Part shown: positions 53,001 through 57,900 of the stretch, piece after piece
Numbering within the stretch: position 1 is the first letter of the stretch
How the letters are laid out: every line of letters begins with the position of its first letter
Origin: Beroe forskalii
Lineage: Eukaryota > Ctenophora > Nuda > Beroida > Beroidae
Assembly: GCA_011033025.1 (NCBI GenBank)
Contig: WFMF01000241.1
Location: 124,001 to 188,000 of the forward strand
DNA length: 64,000 bases
Direction: 5' to 3'
The notes under the pieces: generated by a model
What the model saw: the letters and a program-made list of their open reading frames with translations, nothing else
What the model was told of the DNA's origin: nothing
The model's database searches: none
Made by a program: the position numbers and the translations under genes

Positions 53001-53753
53001 TGGATATCAAGTCTACGTCCGATTTTAAATGTTATCGTATCAATTATAAACGTTTTAAACTTGCTCCCTAAGTTCCACAATACTGTTAAATCATTAATGT
53101 CAGACACATGTTTGTACCTGATCTCGTCCCTGGCCAGAAGGTGCTCCAATATTTCCAATATTTTCATAGATATCAAGTCTACGTCCGATTTTAAATGTTA
53201 TCGTATCAATTATATAAAAGTTTTAAACTTGCTCCTAAGTTCAATACTGTTAAATCATTAATGTCAGACATGTTTGTACCTGATCTCGTCCCTGGCCAGA
53301 AGGTGCTCCAATATTTCCAATATTTCCATGGATATCAAGTCTACGTCCGATTTTTTAAATGTTATCGCATCAATTTTAAACGTTTTAAACTTGCTCCCTA
53401 AGTTCCACAATACTGTTAAATCATTAATGTCAGACACATGTTTGTACCTGATGTCGTCCCTGGCCAGAAGGTGCTCCAATATTTCCAATATTTTCATGGA
53501 TATCAAGTCTACGTCCGATTTTAAATGTTATCGTATCAATTATAAACGTTTTAAACTTGCTCCCTAAGTTCCACAATACTGTTAAATCATTAATGTCAGA
53601 CACATGTTTCTACCTGATCTCGTCCCTGGCCAGAAGGTGCTCGTCCACCTCATCTCTGAGAAAGTCCTCCTCATTGAGCAGTGCCTGGCTCTCATCCAAA
53701 GCTGCTGGGGCTGCCACCGGGGCTGTACGTCTCTTGGACTTCTTCTTACCCAT
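11034..53753 (-). CDS. UTP3: UTP3/SAS10 small-subunit processome protein, 13 exons
   Basis: Nucleolar component of the U3 snoRNP/SSU processome needed for 18S rRNA maturation. Exons: 53753-53614, 38166-38057, 36826-36733, 35836-35746, 34800-34715, 31582-31483, 22275-22188, 17812-17725, 17448-17339, 17079-16974, 16777-16704, 16308-16223, 11216-11034. Lengths sum to 1,356 nt, 451 codons plus stop, with matching phases throughout; the human protein is of similar size. The N-terminus has an acidic tract (about residues 70-83) and WGKKKSVYY (about 120); the Sas10/Utp3/C1D domain covers about 195-300, including YCLNIGFYLM and HPVIERIVGLRKLL; the C-terminus has RGITYKIMKNKGLTPHRKK and NPRVKHR, the Sas10 signature. 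All sites are GT-AG; the exon 3 acceptor (after ATGAG) is the weakest call. The gene is expanded by repeats and transposons in nearly every intron, and a sulfotransferase gene lies in intron 6. Confidence 0.93.
11211..11455. repeat. 23-bp array of the UTP3 exon 13 acceptor
   Basis: Eleven 23-bp units, on the minus strand reading TTCTCCCGCAG then GGATTGACACCA or GGTTTGACACCA. The copy at the exon edge is the real 3' splice site and first codons (GLTP) of UTP3 exon 13; the others repeat the same AG and exon start upstream in intron 12. Using an upstream copy would reach a TGA after about ten codons. The period is not a multiple of three, so all three plus frames stay open here. Confidence 0.9.
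11795..11988 (+). repeat. Dispersed repeat, copy A (inverted partner at 35.4-35.6 kb)
   Basis: Words such as TTTCGAAACAAATCTT, ACATATTCGACACTATAGTGG and TTACTCACCGTATTA recur in reverse orientation at about 35424-35590. The 3' part also holds a GGCTCGCTCCTTCGGGGCTCG hairpin region. No coding potential; probably a transposon fragment in UTP3 intron 12. Confidence 0.65.
12060..12262. repeat. 29-bp tandem repeat (AGAATTCAATGAAGAGTTTA)
   Basis: Seven head-to-tail copies of a 29-bp unit, AGAATTCAATGAAGAGTTTA followed by CTTCCTCTA, each with an EcoRI word; the last copies are the most diverged. Confidence 0.9.
12539..12762. mobile_element. MITE-like inverted-repeat element
   Basis: About 60-bp terminal inverted repeats start CGGCAACTGTC and end GACAGTTGCCG, with TATTAATAAGCGAT in both arms and several differences between them. 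The middle contains AAGCGCTTTTT-type palindromes. No clear target duplication. It sits in UTP3 intron 12; 12763-13328 shows no gene. Confidence 0.7.
13329..13415 (+). repeat. Dispersed repeat, partner at 45.22-45.32 kb
   Basis: AATTGTAATCAGAAGCTTCGAAAATCTT and the flanking GATTGAAGTTT and GATTATTGTCGTC words recur in the same order at about 45222-45320. Telomere-like GGGTTAGGGTTATGG words follow at 13455-13480. Confidence 0.6.
13531..14041 (-). pseudogene. LINE (CR1/Jockey-like) reverse transcriptase C-terminus and 3' end, broken
   Basis: The minus strand encodes the usual tail of a non-LTR reverse transcriptase: FTRKI-like TRKISSCKDLDYWERLK, then SLQRRRERYIIIHTWKI and NNSRLGLKT, a break near 13765, then STLDSFKVALGRFL, DTPPTTGY and NSLLEWNVQR to a stop near 13570. 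The element ends in a short CTAAGGTA repeat (13535-13565). The rest of ORF2 is missing, so it cannot move by itself. Inserted in UTP3 intron 12 in the same orientation as the gene. Confidence 0.8.
14330..15311 (-). pseudogene. LINE ORF1-like protein with RRM-type domain, frame-broken
   Basis: The open frame from the ATG at 15311 to 14586 (241 codons) has a helical N-terminal half and an RRM-like half with TVMVFGLEE, SDCVRVGSVR, RPVKIVFRS and RSAKNLR, typical of ORF1 nucleic-acid chaperones of CR1/L2-type LINEs. Homology continues past the stop in a neighbouring frame (GLVSKMKENIRASHS), so a one-base change seems to have cut the 3' end near 14590; that frame runs to about 14340. A longer in-frame extension to 15443 exists, but MEFSLENLY is the better start. 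Possibly the 5' part of the same element as the fragment at 13531-14041; the intervening 14042-14330 is not recognisable ORF2. Confidence 0.7.
16485..16640 (+). repeat. Degenerate telomere-like GGTTAGGGT repeats in UTP3 intron 11
   Basis: Runs of GGTTAGGGTTAGG and variants (GGTTATGGTTAGGG) fill most of the 395-bp intron between exons 11 and 12. A similar short patch lies at 13455-13480. Probably a decayed TTAGGG-derived microsatellite. Confidence 0.6.
17205..17338. repeat. Short tandem repeat beside the UTP3 exon 9 donor
   Basis: About five degenerate copies of TTTCCTTGTGTTTGAGAATA(TTTCTTCGC) begin immediately after the exon 9 donor and occupy half of intron 9. The duplicate at 63667-63735 keeps only about two copies. 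Confidence 0.75.
17925..18075. repeat. GTATAC/TGTACA palindromic microsatellite
   Basis: Interleaved GTATACAC, TGTACAGTG and ATACTGTATAC words form overlapping palindromes. Related arrays lie at 22062-22185 and, in the inverted duplicate, at 62985-63115. Confidence 0.85.
18335..18481. repeat. Long palindrome heading unit 1
   Basis: About 60-bp inverted arms begin ATCACCACCAAAACCGTTGG and end in its reverse complement, around a roughly 30-base loop that includes ATCAGCCCATTTTGTCTC. The arms differ by only one or two bases. Confidence 0.9.
19865..20016. repeat. Long palindrome heading unit 2
   Basis: Nearly identical to the palindrome at 18335-18481. It marks the start of the second tandem unit and, here, is preceded by TATTATTATTATC. 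Confidence 0.9.
21560..21860. repeat. Three units with CCNCCCTGGCCAGGGNGG hairpins
   Basis: Each ~100-bp unit starts TATCACCCTGTGACACT, passes CCTGGCCAGT and CCGCGGGGGGTTACC, and ends with a perfect 18-bp palindrome. Units 1 and 2 have CCGCCCTGG/CCAGGGCGG; unit 3 has CCTCCCTGG/CCAGGGAGG, changed on both sides so pairing is kept. Confidence 0.9.
22092..22120 (-). repeat. Duplicate of the UTP3 exon 7 end and donor
   Basis: Repeats 22182-22211: the last ~22 bases of exon 7 plus the GTTGGT donor, with a few changes, 91 bp into intron 7. It is embedded in the GTATAC microsatellite (22062-22185). Confidence 0.8.
22300..22743. repeat. 10-bp satellite (AAATTACTCT) next to UTP3 exon 7 acceptor
   Basis: About 43 nearly perfect copies of AAATTACTCT, with sporadic AAATTACTCC, AAATAACTCT and GTAGATTACTCT variants. 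It begins 25 bp upstream of exon 7 in the sense of transcription. Confidence 0.97.
22781..22952. mobile_element. Three-arm cruciform element with GCGAAGC hairpin tips
   Basis: An outer stem (about 22782-22813 with 22924-22951, including a perfect 12-13 bp ACCTAATACCACA pairing) encloses three hairpins. Arm 1 (stem TATATATAGT), arm 2 (stem CATTATTG) and arm 3 (stem TGTTTTG) each end in GCGAAGC, at 22827-22833, 22866-22872 and 22903-22909. d(GCGAAGC) is a known exceptionally stable DNA mini-hairpin. The single strand could fold as a cloverleaf. No open frame; it lies in UTP3 intron 6. Confidence 0.8.
23310..23580. repeat. ~125-bp direct repeat, two copies
   Basis: TGTAGGCAACTCACGTCATA opens each copy and AACATGGGGTTATAGGATCC closes it; the copies start at about 23321 and 23450. 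The middles differ moderately. Confidence 0.85.
23612..23742. mobile_element. Foldback element, single arm with GCGAAGC tip
   Basis: The outer stem ATAACTATAGGACA/TGTCCTATAGTTAT (perfect 14 bp) encloses a long stem GATGCATATT..TGCATATTG, whose tip is GAGGCGAAGCCGAG (GCGAAGC at 23676-23682). It shares the terminal word AACTATAGG and the tip with the element at 22781-22952, so they look like one family. Confidence 0.8.
24220..24830. repeat. ACCCGAACC / GGGTTCGGGTGG-rich foldback region
   Basis: ACCACCCGAAACCACCCAAC-type words at 24230-24310 face GGGTGGGTTCGGGTGG-type words at 24338-24360, and further diverged copies lie at 24450-24800. Similar words occur at 9040-9110. No gene. From 24830 to 25980 the sequence is AT-rich and unrecognised. 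Confidence 0.5.
25981..26023. repeat. 19-bp perfect hairpin
   Basis: CACTTAATTAGTGCGGTTT and its exact reverse complement surround a five-base loop. It is 27 bp left of the MITE at 26051. Confidence 0.85.
26051..26149. mobile_element. 99-bp palindromic MITE with 8-bp target duplication
   Basis: Arms of about 40 bp (TGATCAGGGTACAGCAATTC and onward) fold on an 11-base loop. TAAGGTAA flanks both sides exactly (26043-26050 and 26150-26157), an 8-bp duplication typical of hAT-type insertion. A partial relative (GACATGGCCCCATGG...CTACAGCAATTCTGTAC) lies at about 31088-31135. 26158-27231 has no convincing gene. Confidence 0.85.
27232..27279. repeat. 20-bp perfect hairpin
   Basis: ATACGCTAGAACAGCTATTC and its exact inverse (27260-27279) surround an eight-base loop. 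Confidence 0.85.
27298..27601. repeat. 11-bp minisatellite (AACTTCATTTC)
   Basis: About 28 tandem copies of AACTTCATTTC with AACTTCATTTA variants at the left end, 360 bp upstream of the sulfotransferase exon. Confidence 0.95.
27961..29151 (+). CDS. CHST15-like carbohydrate sulfotransferase, terminal coding exon
   Basis: Golgi type II membrane enzyme transferring sulfate from PAPS to a sugar, in CHST15 to GalNAc-4-sulfate of chondroitin sulfate; the substrate here is unknown. The exon follows a good acceptor (CACATCCCAACAG) and encodes 396 residues to a TAG. A hydrophobic anchor (ILCLTVIAALTFL) is at residues 3-15. GMPKCGSTDLFTK, the 5'-phosphosulfate loop, is at about 102; ILVIVRNPVGKLYSDY, the 3'-phosphate site, at about 217; and FYKPYNLQLANYLGD near the C-terminus matches the family. 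A short upstream exon with the start codon is expected but not found; the first in-frame ATG (28009) would cut the anchor. SSESEALPN is tandemly duplicated at about 74-94. The gene is antisense within UTP3 intron 6. Confidence 0.85.
   Translation: MRILCLTVIAALTFLKMTYQPTPMLYDYFTSVISIIDPPQKANLSALHHESPDVFNALPNSFLPQYRSFCWNSSESEALPNSSESEALPNSLWCLPAVYLAGMPKCGSTDLFTKMVWHPELTYPESKEYHYWARSRLGRDKVHIKNYHGHSIATKESFTEFRTLWLTPERVEENSLLMDGTQSLLWDQGNWETRYPWADYPPYYNSDLIHHLTPAAKILVIVRNPVGKLYSDYLYFGSRRENRSAESFVGDVEKGIKKFQGCLKTKDLHSCCYDSESFKGTKVRLTLGIYICYIKKWKETFKDNFMVVRLEDYTLTPISELMRIFEFLDVSPPDPQELNDFIESDKTRNKRRPRDELKGNMLEQTYVLLNDFYKPYNLQLANYLGDSKYSYDPKNQ
29152..31422. other. Noncoding intron sequence between sulfotransferase and UTP3 exon 6
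   Basis: No gene recognised. A hairpin AGAAGGCCC-AACGGGCCTTCT lies at about 30460-30481. A 61-bp direct repeat (GTGAACTCTATAACTACAAT AAGCATCACC type) occurs twice at 30746-30860. The rest is AT-rich. Confidence 0.45.
31423..31503 (-). repeat. 27-bp triplication of the UTP3 exon 6 donor
   Basis: The exon 6 end and splice site (minus strand TAATGAAG then GTACAGTT) is repeated at exact 27-bp steps: exon boundary 31483, then 31456 and 31429, reading TTATGAAG-GTAC. The two extra copies lie in intron 6. Confidence 0.85.
31735..32305. repeat. ~170-bp sequence present twice
   Basis: ATAGGATCTATTT...CACATTTTCTACTT, CTCATGAGGGAATG and TTCACTGGTGTTCCGGTGATC occur in the same order at 31738-31870 and 32118-32260; TTATTCTACTTATTC-like microsatellite words follow both. 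Confidence 0.8.
32517..34441. mobile_element. 1.9-kb G-tract-headed inverted-repeat element
   Basis: Begins with 12 G and ends with at least 12 C. Each end is a hairpin of (C)CCCATAAACCCCC facing GGGGGTTTATGGGGG around CGATATCCAC. TAAGTA flanks both sides exactly (32511-32516, 34444-34449), or 8 bp with one mismatch. Two blocks of a ~40-bp tandem repeat (AAAATGGTACCATTTCAGAA AAGGG type) lie inside at about 32790-33015 and 34085-34315, separated by a GC-richer segment (33016-33320) and unrecognised sequence. No transposase. Same architecture as the element at 38325-42860. Located in UTP3 intron 5. Confidence 0.75.
34462..34717. repeat. Foldback overlapping the UTP3 exon 5 donor
   Basis: Arms 34462-34570 and about 34600-34717 are ~80 percent inverted copies (CGGCGTATTAGAAATT, ATCACGTGATCTCC, TACCAAATGGACC). 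The right arm includes the exon 5 splice donor (CAA-GTTAGTTGCAG), so the left arm holds an inverted copy of it. Confidence 0.8.
34813..35218. repeat. 20-bp minisatellite (GCTGAGTACTCAGTTTTATT)
   Basis: About 20 nearly identical copies of GCTGAGTACTCAGTTTTATT begin 12 bp from the UTP3 exon 5 acceptor. TGAGTACTCA is itself a palindrome, so each unit can form a 10-bp dyad. Confidence 0.95.
35424..35592 (-). repeat. Dispersed repeat, copy B
   Basis: Inverted relative of 11795-11988: AATACGGTGAGTAATATTCG, CCACTACAGTGTCGAACATA and AAGATTTGTTTCGAAA occur in reverse orientation and the same order. Confidence 0.65.
36316..36412. repeat. Nested hairpin element, GGCC-TGC-GGCC tip
   Basis: Outer arms CATCCGAATTGAATGCATTA and the inverse at 36390-36412 pair at about 19 of 23 positions; an inner ATTAACAAT/ATTGTTAAT stem ends in GGCCTGCGGCC. 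It lies in UTP3 intron 3. Confidence 0.65.
36470..36560. repeat. Nested hairpin element with GGCGTAAGCC tip
   Basis: GGTCCAT/ATGGACC outer ends enclose GATAC...GTATC with the tip GGCGTAAGCC, a GNRA-type loop. Just right of it (36566-36600) is an inverted copy of a sequence also at about 49305-49340 (GACGTTTTCATGCGGGTCTA). Confidence 0.6.
37358..38056 (-). repeat. Array of UTP3 exon 2 donor copies in a GAG-rich tract
   Basis: On the minus strand, GCTG-GTAAGTGAAG or GCTG-GTGAGTGAA followed by GAGGAGGAGG recurs about 18 times at ~30-bp steps. The first copy is the real exon 2 end (boundary 38057) within its acidic-codon tract. Every copy is a near-consensus donor. Reading through the true donor meets TGA at once (GGT AAG TGA), so only the first site gives a full protein. 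Confidence 0.9.
38325..42860. mobile_element. 4.5-kb inverted-repeat DNA element, 8-bp target duplication
   Basis: Starts GGGGGGGGCAACGTCCCGC and ends with its exact inverse; the terminal repeats match at all but one of about 40 bases. GGTAAACC flanks it exactly on both sides (38317-38324 and 42861-42868). Each end also carries an internal fold of TTTGTCCCG/CGGGACAAA words. Inside are a 2-kb minisatellite (39520-41590) and TTTGTCC-rich sequence, with no transposase. The duplication length fits hAT-like or P-like transposition; the long G tract at the tips is unusual for these. The high similarity of the ends suggests a fairly recent insertion. UTP3 intron 1. Confidence 0.88.
39520..41590. repeat. 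29-bp minisatellite (GTGAGACTACGTGTCTCTGACACCAGCAG)
   Basis: About 65 copies of a 29-bp unit, AGCAGGTGAGACTACGTGTC followed by TCTGACACC, with shortened and diverged copies towards both ends. On the plus strand each copy has CAG-GTGAG, a donor-like word. It is carried inside the 4.5-kb transposon. Confidence 0.95.
42869..49409. other. UTP3 intron 1 interior with dispersed repeats
   Basis: No gene recognised in 6.5 kb. A repeat family with ATTATTCC.TAT..GGA and ACCGGGTAAGT occurs at about 44127-44170 and 44713-44755 (plus) and 47515-47570 and 48412-48462 (minus). Copies elsewhere match 45222-45320 (see 13329) and 49305-49340 (see 36470). Open frames here are short and repetitive. Confidence 0.5.
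45804..45969. mobile_element. 166-bp MITE with 39-bp perfect inverted ends
   Basis: Ends begin GGTAACTCGGTAATCTGCCG and are identical over 39 bases in opposite orientation. The middle is about eight copies of an 11-bp word, GTGCCCCAGGT and variants (GTGCCCGAGGT). No clear target duplication. Confidence 0.88.
49410..49462. repeat. 17-bp hairpin
   Basis: GGCGACAAGAAATAAGG faces CCTTAATTTCTTGTCGCC with a single bulged base and an 18-base loop. Confidence 0.8.
49794..49835. repeat. 16-bp perfect hairpin at the edge of the intron 1 satellite
   Basis: CCATTAAAACGTCGTG and its exact inverse flank a 10-base loop, 15 bp from the distal end of the 49850-53640 satellite. Confidence 0.85.
49850..53640 (-). 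repeat. ~160-bp satellite made from UTP3 exon 1 end plus donor
   Basis: About two dozen units of ~155-170 bp, several truncated or rearranged between 50.8 and 52.3 kb. On the minus strand each holds GAGCACCTTCTGGCCAGGGA followed by CGAGATCAG, which are the last 29 bases of UTP3 exon 1, then GTACAAACATGTGTCTGAC and about 110 bp of intron sequence. The first unit is exon 1 itself (boundary 53614, donor GTAGAA). The array therefore multiplies a coding exon end and a splice site through 3.8 kb of intron 1. Confidence 0.93.
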
Positions 53754-54974
53754 GGCTAGTCTCTAATAATATGTTATTGTAAGGAAATGCAGTGTTTAGT
53801 TAGTTTGTTAACCTGACAAAAATCATCGTTTGTTTGATCTCATGGGAAACGTTTATTCCTTTATTCTTGAAATTGCATTGTTTATTTATTTAATTAGTAC
53901 CATAATTCAAATTGAGAAATAGAGAAAATTACACAGATACATGATCCACAAATTGTCTTTGCAACGTACCAGTATATCAGATTAAAATATTAGAATCTCT
54001 ATAGACTAGCAGAGCTTTATAGACTACGAGCAACTATTGTGTCAAGTGTTGGTATATACAAAGTGTGTTTCTCAACACAACCCCAGATTAATAAGCTCTA
54101 TAGACTTCTAAGATGCCGATGTGATCAAAGCAGTGAAACAAACCATGATATTATTACGATTAAGATAAAAGATTGATCAGTCTATAAATTGTGTAATGGG
54201 TATAAATAAGCATTATCTTGATATAAAAGGTTGCTGACATTGTATTAAAAAGATTACACGAACTCATAGTAAATTCTAATTCTTAATGAGTGCCATAGTA
54301 TCATTGCGGTACTTTAAATTTTCAAACAAATGGCAGAGATAACGTTTTCCCTCAACAAATGCGAATAATAAACAAATATTAAATTAATCGTGCACGGTCG
54401 TGCAGTGACTGAATGACCTTAAATTTTTTGAGATTTCTACATTTCCAAATGAAGTGGATTGAATATCTTCTTAAATTCTTAGATACTAGAATACTGTAGA
54501 TACTGCAATAACGTTATCAGCAGTTATCATTGTCAATGAGTTTAAATTTGTAAATATCACACATGATAAACAGATGGATATCGTAACTGCTTGTAACTTC
54601 CTGTGTCCCTGTGACCACTGTTACTAAAAATAACTTGTATCCAGCTCTAAATCTAAAAGTTAGTAAAAGAATAACTTCTTTACAGTCAATGGTATACATA
54701 ACATTAATCAATTGGTCAATGGAACTTATTGAACCATATAAACTAAGAACTGAGACAGTTGGTTAGGGTTACATTAAACTCTTATTATACTTATTACTTA
54801 GCATGTGCCCTTTGACCTTTGTACGCAATTTTCATCATTTTTATAAAACATTAATTTTAAAAGCAAAATGCATCAATCTAGATGAGCATCAAGTCAGTTC
54901 AGTAAAACATGTATAATATAATACCAATAAAATATTCTCAATAATTTACTTAAATGAGGTAAAAGAATTCGAGG
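53754..54974. other. Intergenic region between the zinc-finger gene and UTP3
   Basis: AT-rich, 1.2 kb, no gene seen. It must hold the 3' UTR of the zinc-finger gene and the promoter and 5' UTR of UTP3, as both genes read leftward; I see no convincing TATA or other promoter motif. Confidence 0.5.
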
Positions 54975-57900
54975 CTAATTGCTTCTTAAGGACCACACTG
55001 TCATGCGCCCATCAAAACTGCTGATAGGTTTTATCTCACTATTTCTATGATTTGGAATGTCTTCTGCATGGCTTCTCAGCAAATGATCGTAAACGTTGGT
55101 GTAGTTTTTGAATATTCTCTGACAGTATGTACATTTGTGGATGCAGCTCTTCACCCCAGGATCAGTTTGGCGAGCGGGCCCATCACTCGGCCAGGGCGCG
55201 TTCCCAGAAGTCCTTCTGTACCTATAATCAGGGTGATCAGGAGAATACTGGAGGGGTGCTTCCTCTGGGTACTGCCTGGGTTGGTAAAACTGCTGCTCAC
55301 TTCTGTACTGCTCGCGATGGTGGTGATCCTGGCGAAGTTGCTGATCATAGAGTCTTCTGGAGGGCATCTGAACTGGATGTTCGAACCTCATCCGCTTGTT
55401 ACTTGTGTAACCGTTGCTTTCAAATTCCTGTGGATCTCTCGGGTATCTTATTTCTTCCATACTGGAACTGTCACTCACGTATCTTTGTCTGTACAAAGGA
55501 ACTTTGCGGAATTGGTGTAAATTAGGCGGAGGAGCCTGGTGACTGTAAGGCACACCTCCTTTCTCCCTGCTATCACTAACTTGGTGTGTCACTGGTCTTC
55601 TAGAACCTTGGACGACAGGTGGCTCGTGGTAAAGTTTTCTGGCAGGATGCTCAAAATGTAGACTTTCGGCATGTTTGGGATAAATCTTGTCAAGCTGATG
55701 GCCATGGTGCTGGACAGTATTGGGAGGAATCTTTTCGGGCTGAGTGCCAGGATGATGGGTATTGTTGGGATGAATCGTGTCAGATTGACTACCATAATGT
55801 TTGATAGGGTTGCGTTGAATCTCTTCAGGGGGACTTTCAGAGCATGTGGCAGCAGGGCGGGGTTGGATCTTTTCAGACTGACTTCCAGGGTTCGCACCAG
55901 GGTTTAGTGGACTCTTTTCAGACTGAACACGTAGTCTTGCTGGGAGAAGTGGAGATTTTCCTTTACTTGAACTAGAAGAAGATGATTCCCCACGAGTTGG
56001 CTGTGCTTTGGAAGAAACGCTTGTCTTTGATGGACTGGGAGTAGGGAGCAGTGGTCCCCGCAGTATTTGGGCAATGAGTCCAGCAGTTTTAGCAGCAGCT
56101 TCTGGGCTGGTCACCTGTGATTCATTGGGTACGATACCCGAGTTTGAAGATTCACTATAGCTCCGGGATCTAAGTTCATTTTTCTGGTGCAGCACTTCGG
56201 GAGGCTTTGAGGGAACTGCATTGCTCTGAATGACTTCAGAGTCATAGTTGTAAGAATGGAACACATATTTTTGCTTTTTAGAAGAAACCAAACTTCCCTG
56301 TTGAAAAATGTTTTCAATTGGTTTTTTCAAAATGTTATCTTTAACATTACTTTGACTACTCTCATGAGATTGTTTCTCATCTTCCATTTGTCTGCCGTCA
56401 GACTCGTTGTCATCAGCTTTGAATGGCTTTCCTTGAGATTTATGGTATGAACGGATATGACTCCAAGCAGATTTGTAGTTGTTGTATTTGATGGAACAAA
56501 AAGGACACCCCCACAACTGAGGTACTTCAGCTTCTCCACTTTCCTTTTCTTCAGAATCATTGATTTTGTTCTTCAAATGTGGGAACTCCCTGCATAGCAT
56601 AAAGTACGCCTCTGCTTTCATGTGGGCTTTTAGCTGCTCAATTATTTTGTAAGGTGCTCCACACATCATGCAAATGTACATGTCATACTTGCCATTTTCT
56701 TTTATTGTGTGGTTTAAAAAGTGCATGTCTATATGGTCACTTATGGACAAAGCTTCGTCGCAAAGAAGGCAGCGAACAAATATCCTGTCAAATGCTTTAT
56801 CATATCCCTCGGTGTTTGGATGGAAGCACTTTTGCAATTTAAAATGAGCTTTCATACTTTTCTTAGAACAAAAGTCATAATGACAACTATAGCACCGGTA
56901 CCAATGTTTTCTCACATGATACTTGAAGCTTTCTTTGTCATTGAATAGTTTGTTACAAGCATGACATTTCCTATTGGTGAATCCAATAATCCTCAACCCA
57001 CTTGGTGTCTTTGGGACTTCATCAGCAGGAATAACGACTGGCTTAGCATTACACTCATGAGCTCTCAAAAGATGTTTTGTTTTATAATCCAGGCCACATT
57101 CCATGCATTTGTAACTTCCAGAACTCTCAAACTCCTCCTCATGGAGCCAACGCTCACTATAAGTCCCAAATGTTTGGCTACATACTAAACATGTGAACTC
57201 ATCTGATGGTTTGCTTTCATTCTTGGAGCTACTGCTATCATTTTCATCACAGGCACTTCCATTGTTTTTACTTTCAAGTGGTTGTTTGTCGATATTTTTA
57301 CAGTGATGTGATTCCAAAAATTCAGTAGAATAGAAACTGTTTCCGCAATCAGGACAAGTGTATCGTTTCTGACTAGACTGTGTATGAGCTGGTGATTCTT
57401 CAGCAACCACACTTTTTTCAATATTATGACAAGCTTTTTCATGCGCATCTCTGGATGTAGTGTGCATGAATTTTGCATCACAAACTGAACAGGGTATTGC
57501 TACAAGGCCTACAGCATGTCCCACTTTCTCAACATGGTACATTAACTCTTCATTTGATTGGAAACAAAGTAAACAACTTCTGAAAGAGCATTTCATCTTA
57601 AAGACGCCATTTCTGTGCTTCTGTTCATGTTTCTTTTTACCCTTTGAAGAAGCAAATGAACAATTGCAATAGAAGCAACAATATTCCTTACTAGTGCTGC
57701 ATGGTTCTGTGCTATCTTCCATATTGTTCACATGAGTAACGTTTAAACCATTGCTTTTACTCGAGGCAGGAAGCAGTTGGCTCTTTTCAAATGAAGATTT
57801 ATGCATTTTGTAGTAATGTTCTATGTACTTCCCTTGATTAGGGAATTCATTGTTGCAAATTTCACAGATATGCTTAATTTCTTGATCATGAATTTGATAA

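Noticed and set aside
50176-53567. Many ~90-codon frames on both strands
   Set aside because: They are repeated translations of the ~160-bp exon 1 satellite, not genes; only the 29 bases from exon 1 are ever coding.
55047-55525. 157- and 132-codon plus-strand frames
   Set aside because: Antisense shadows of the zinc-finger coding sequence.
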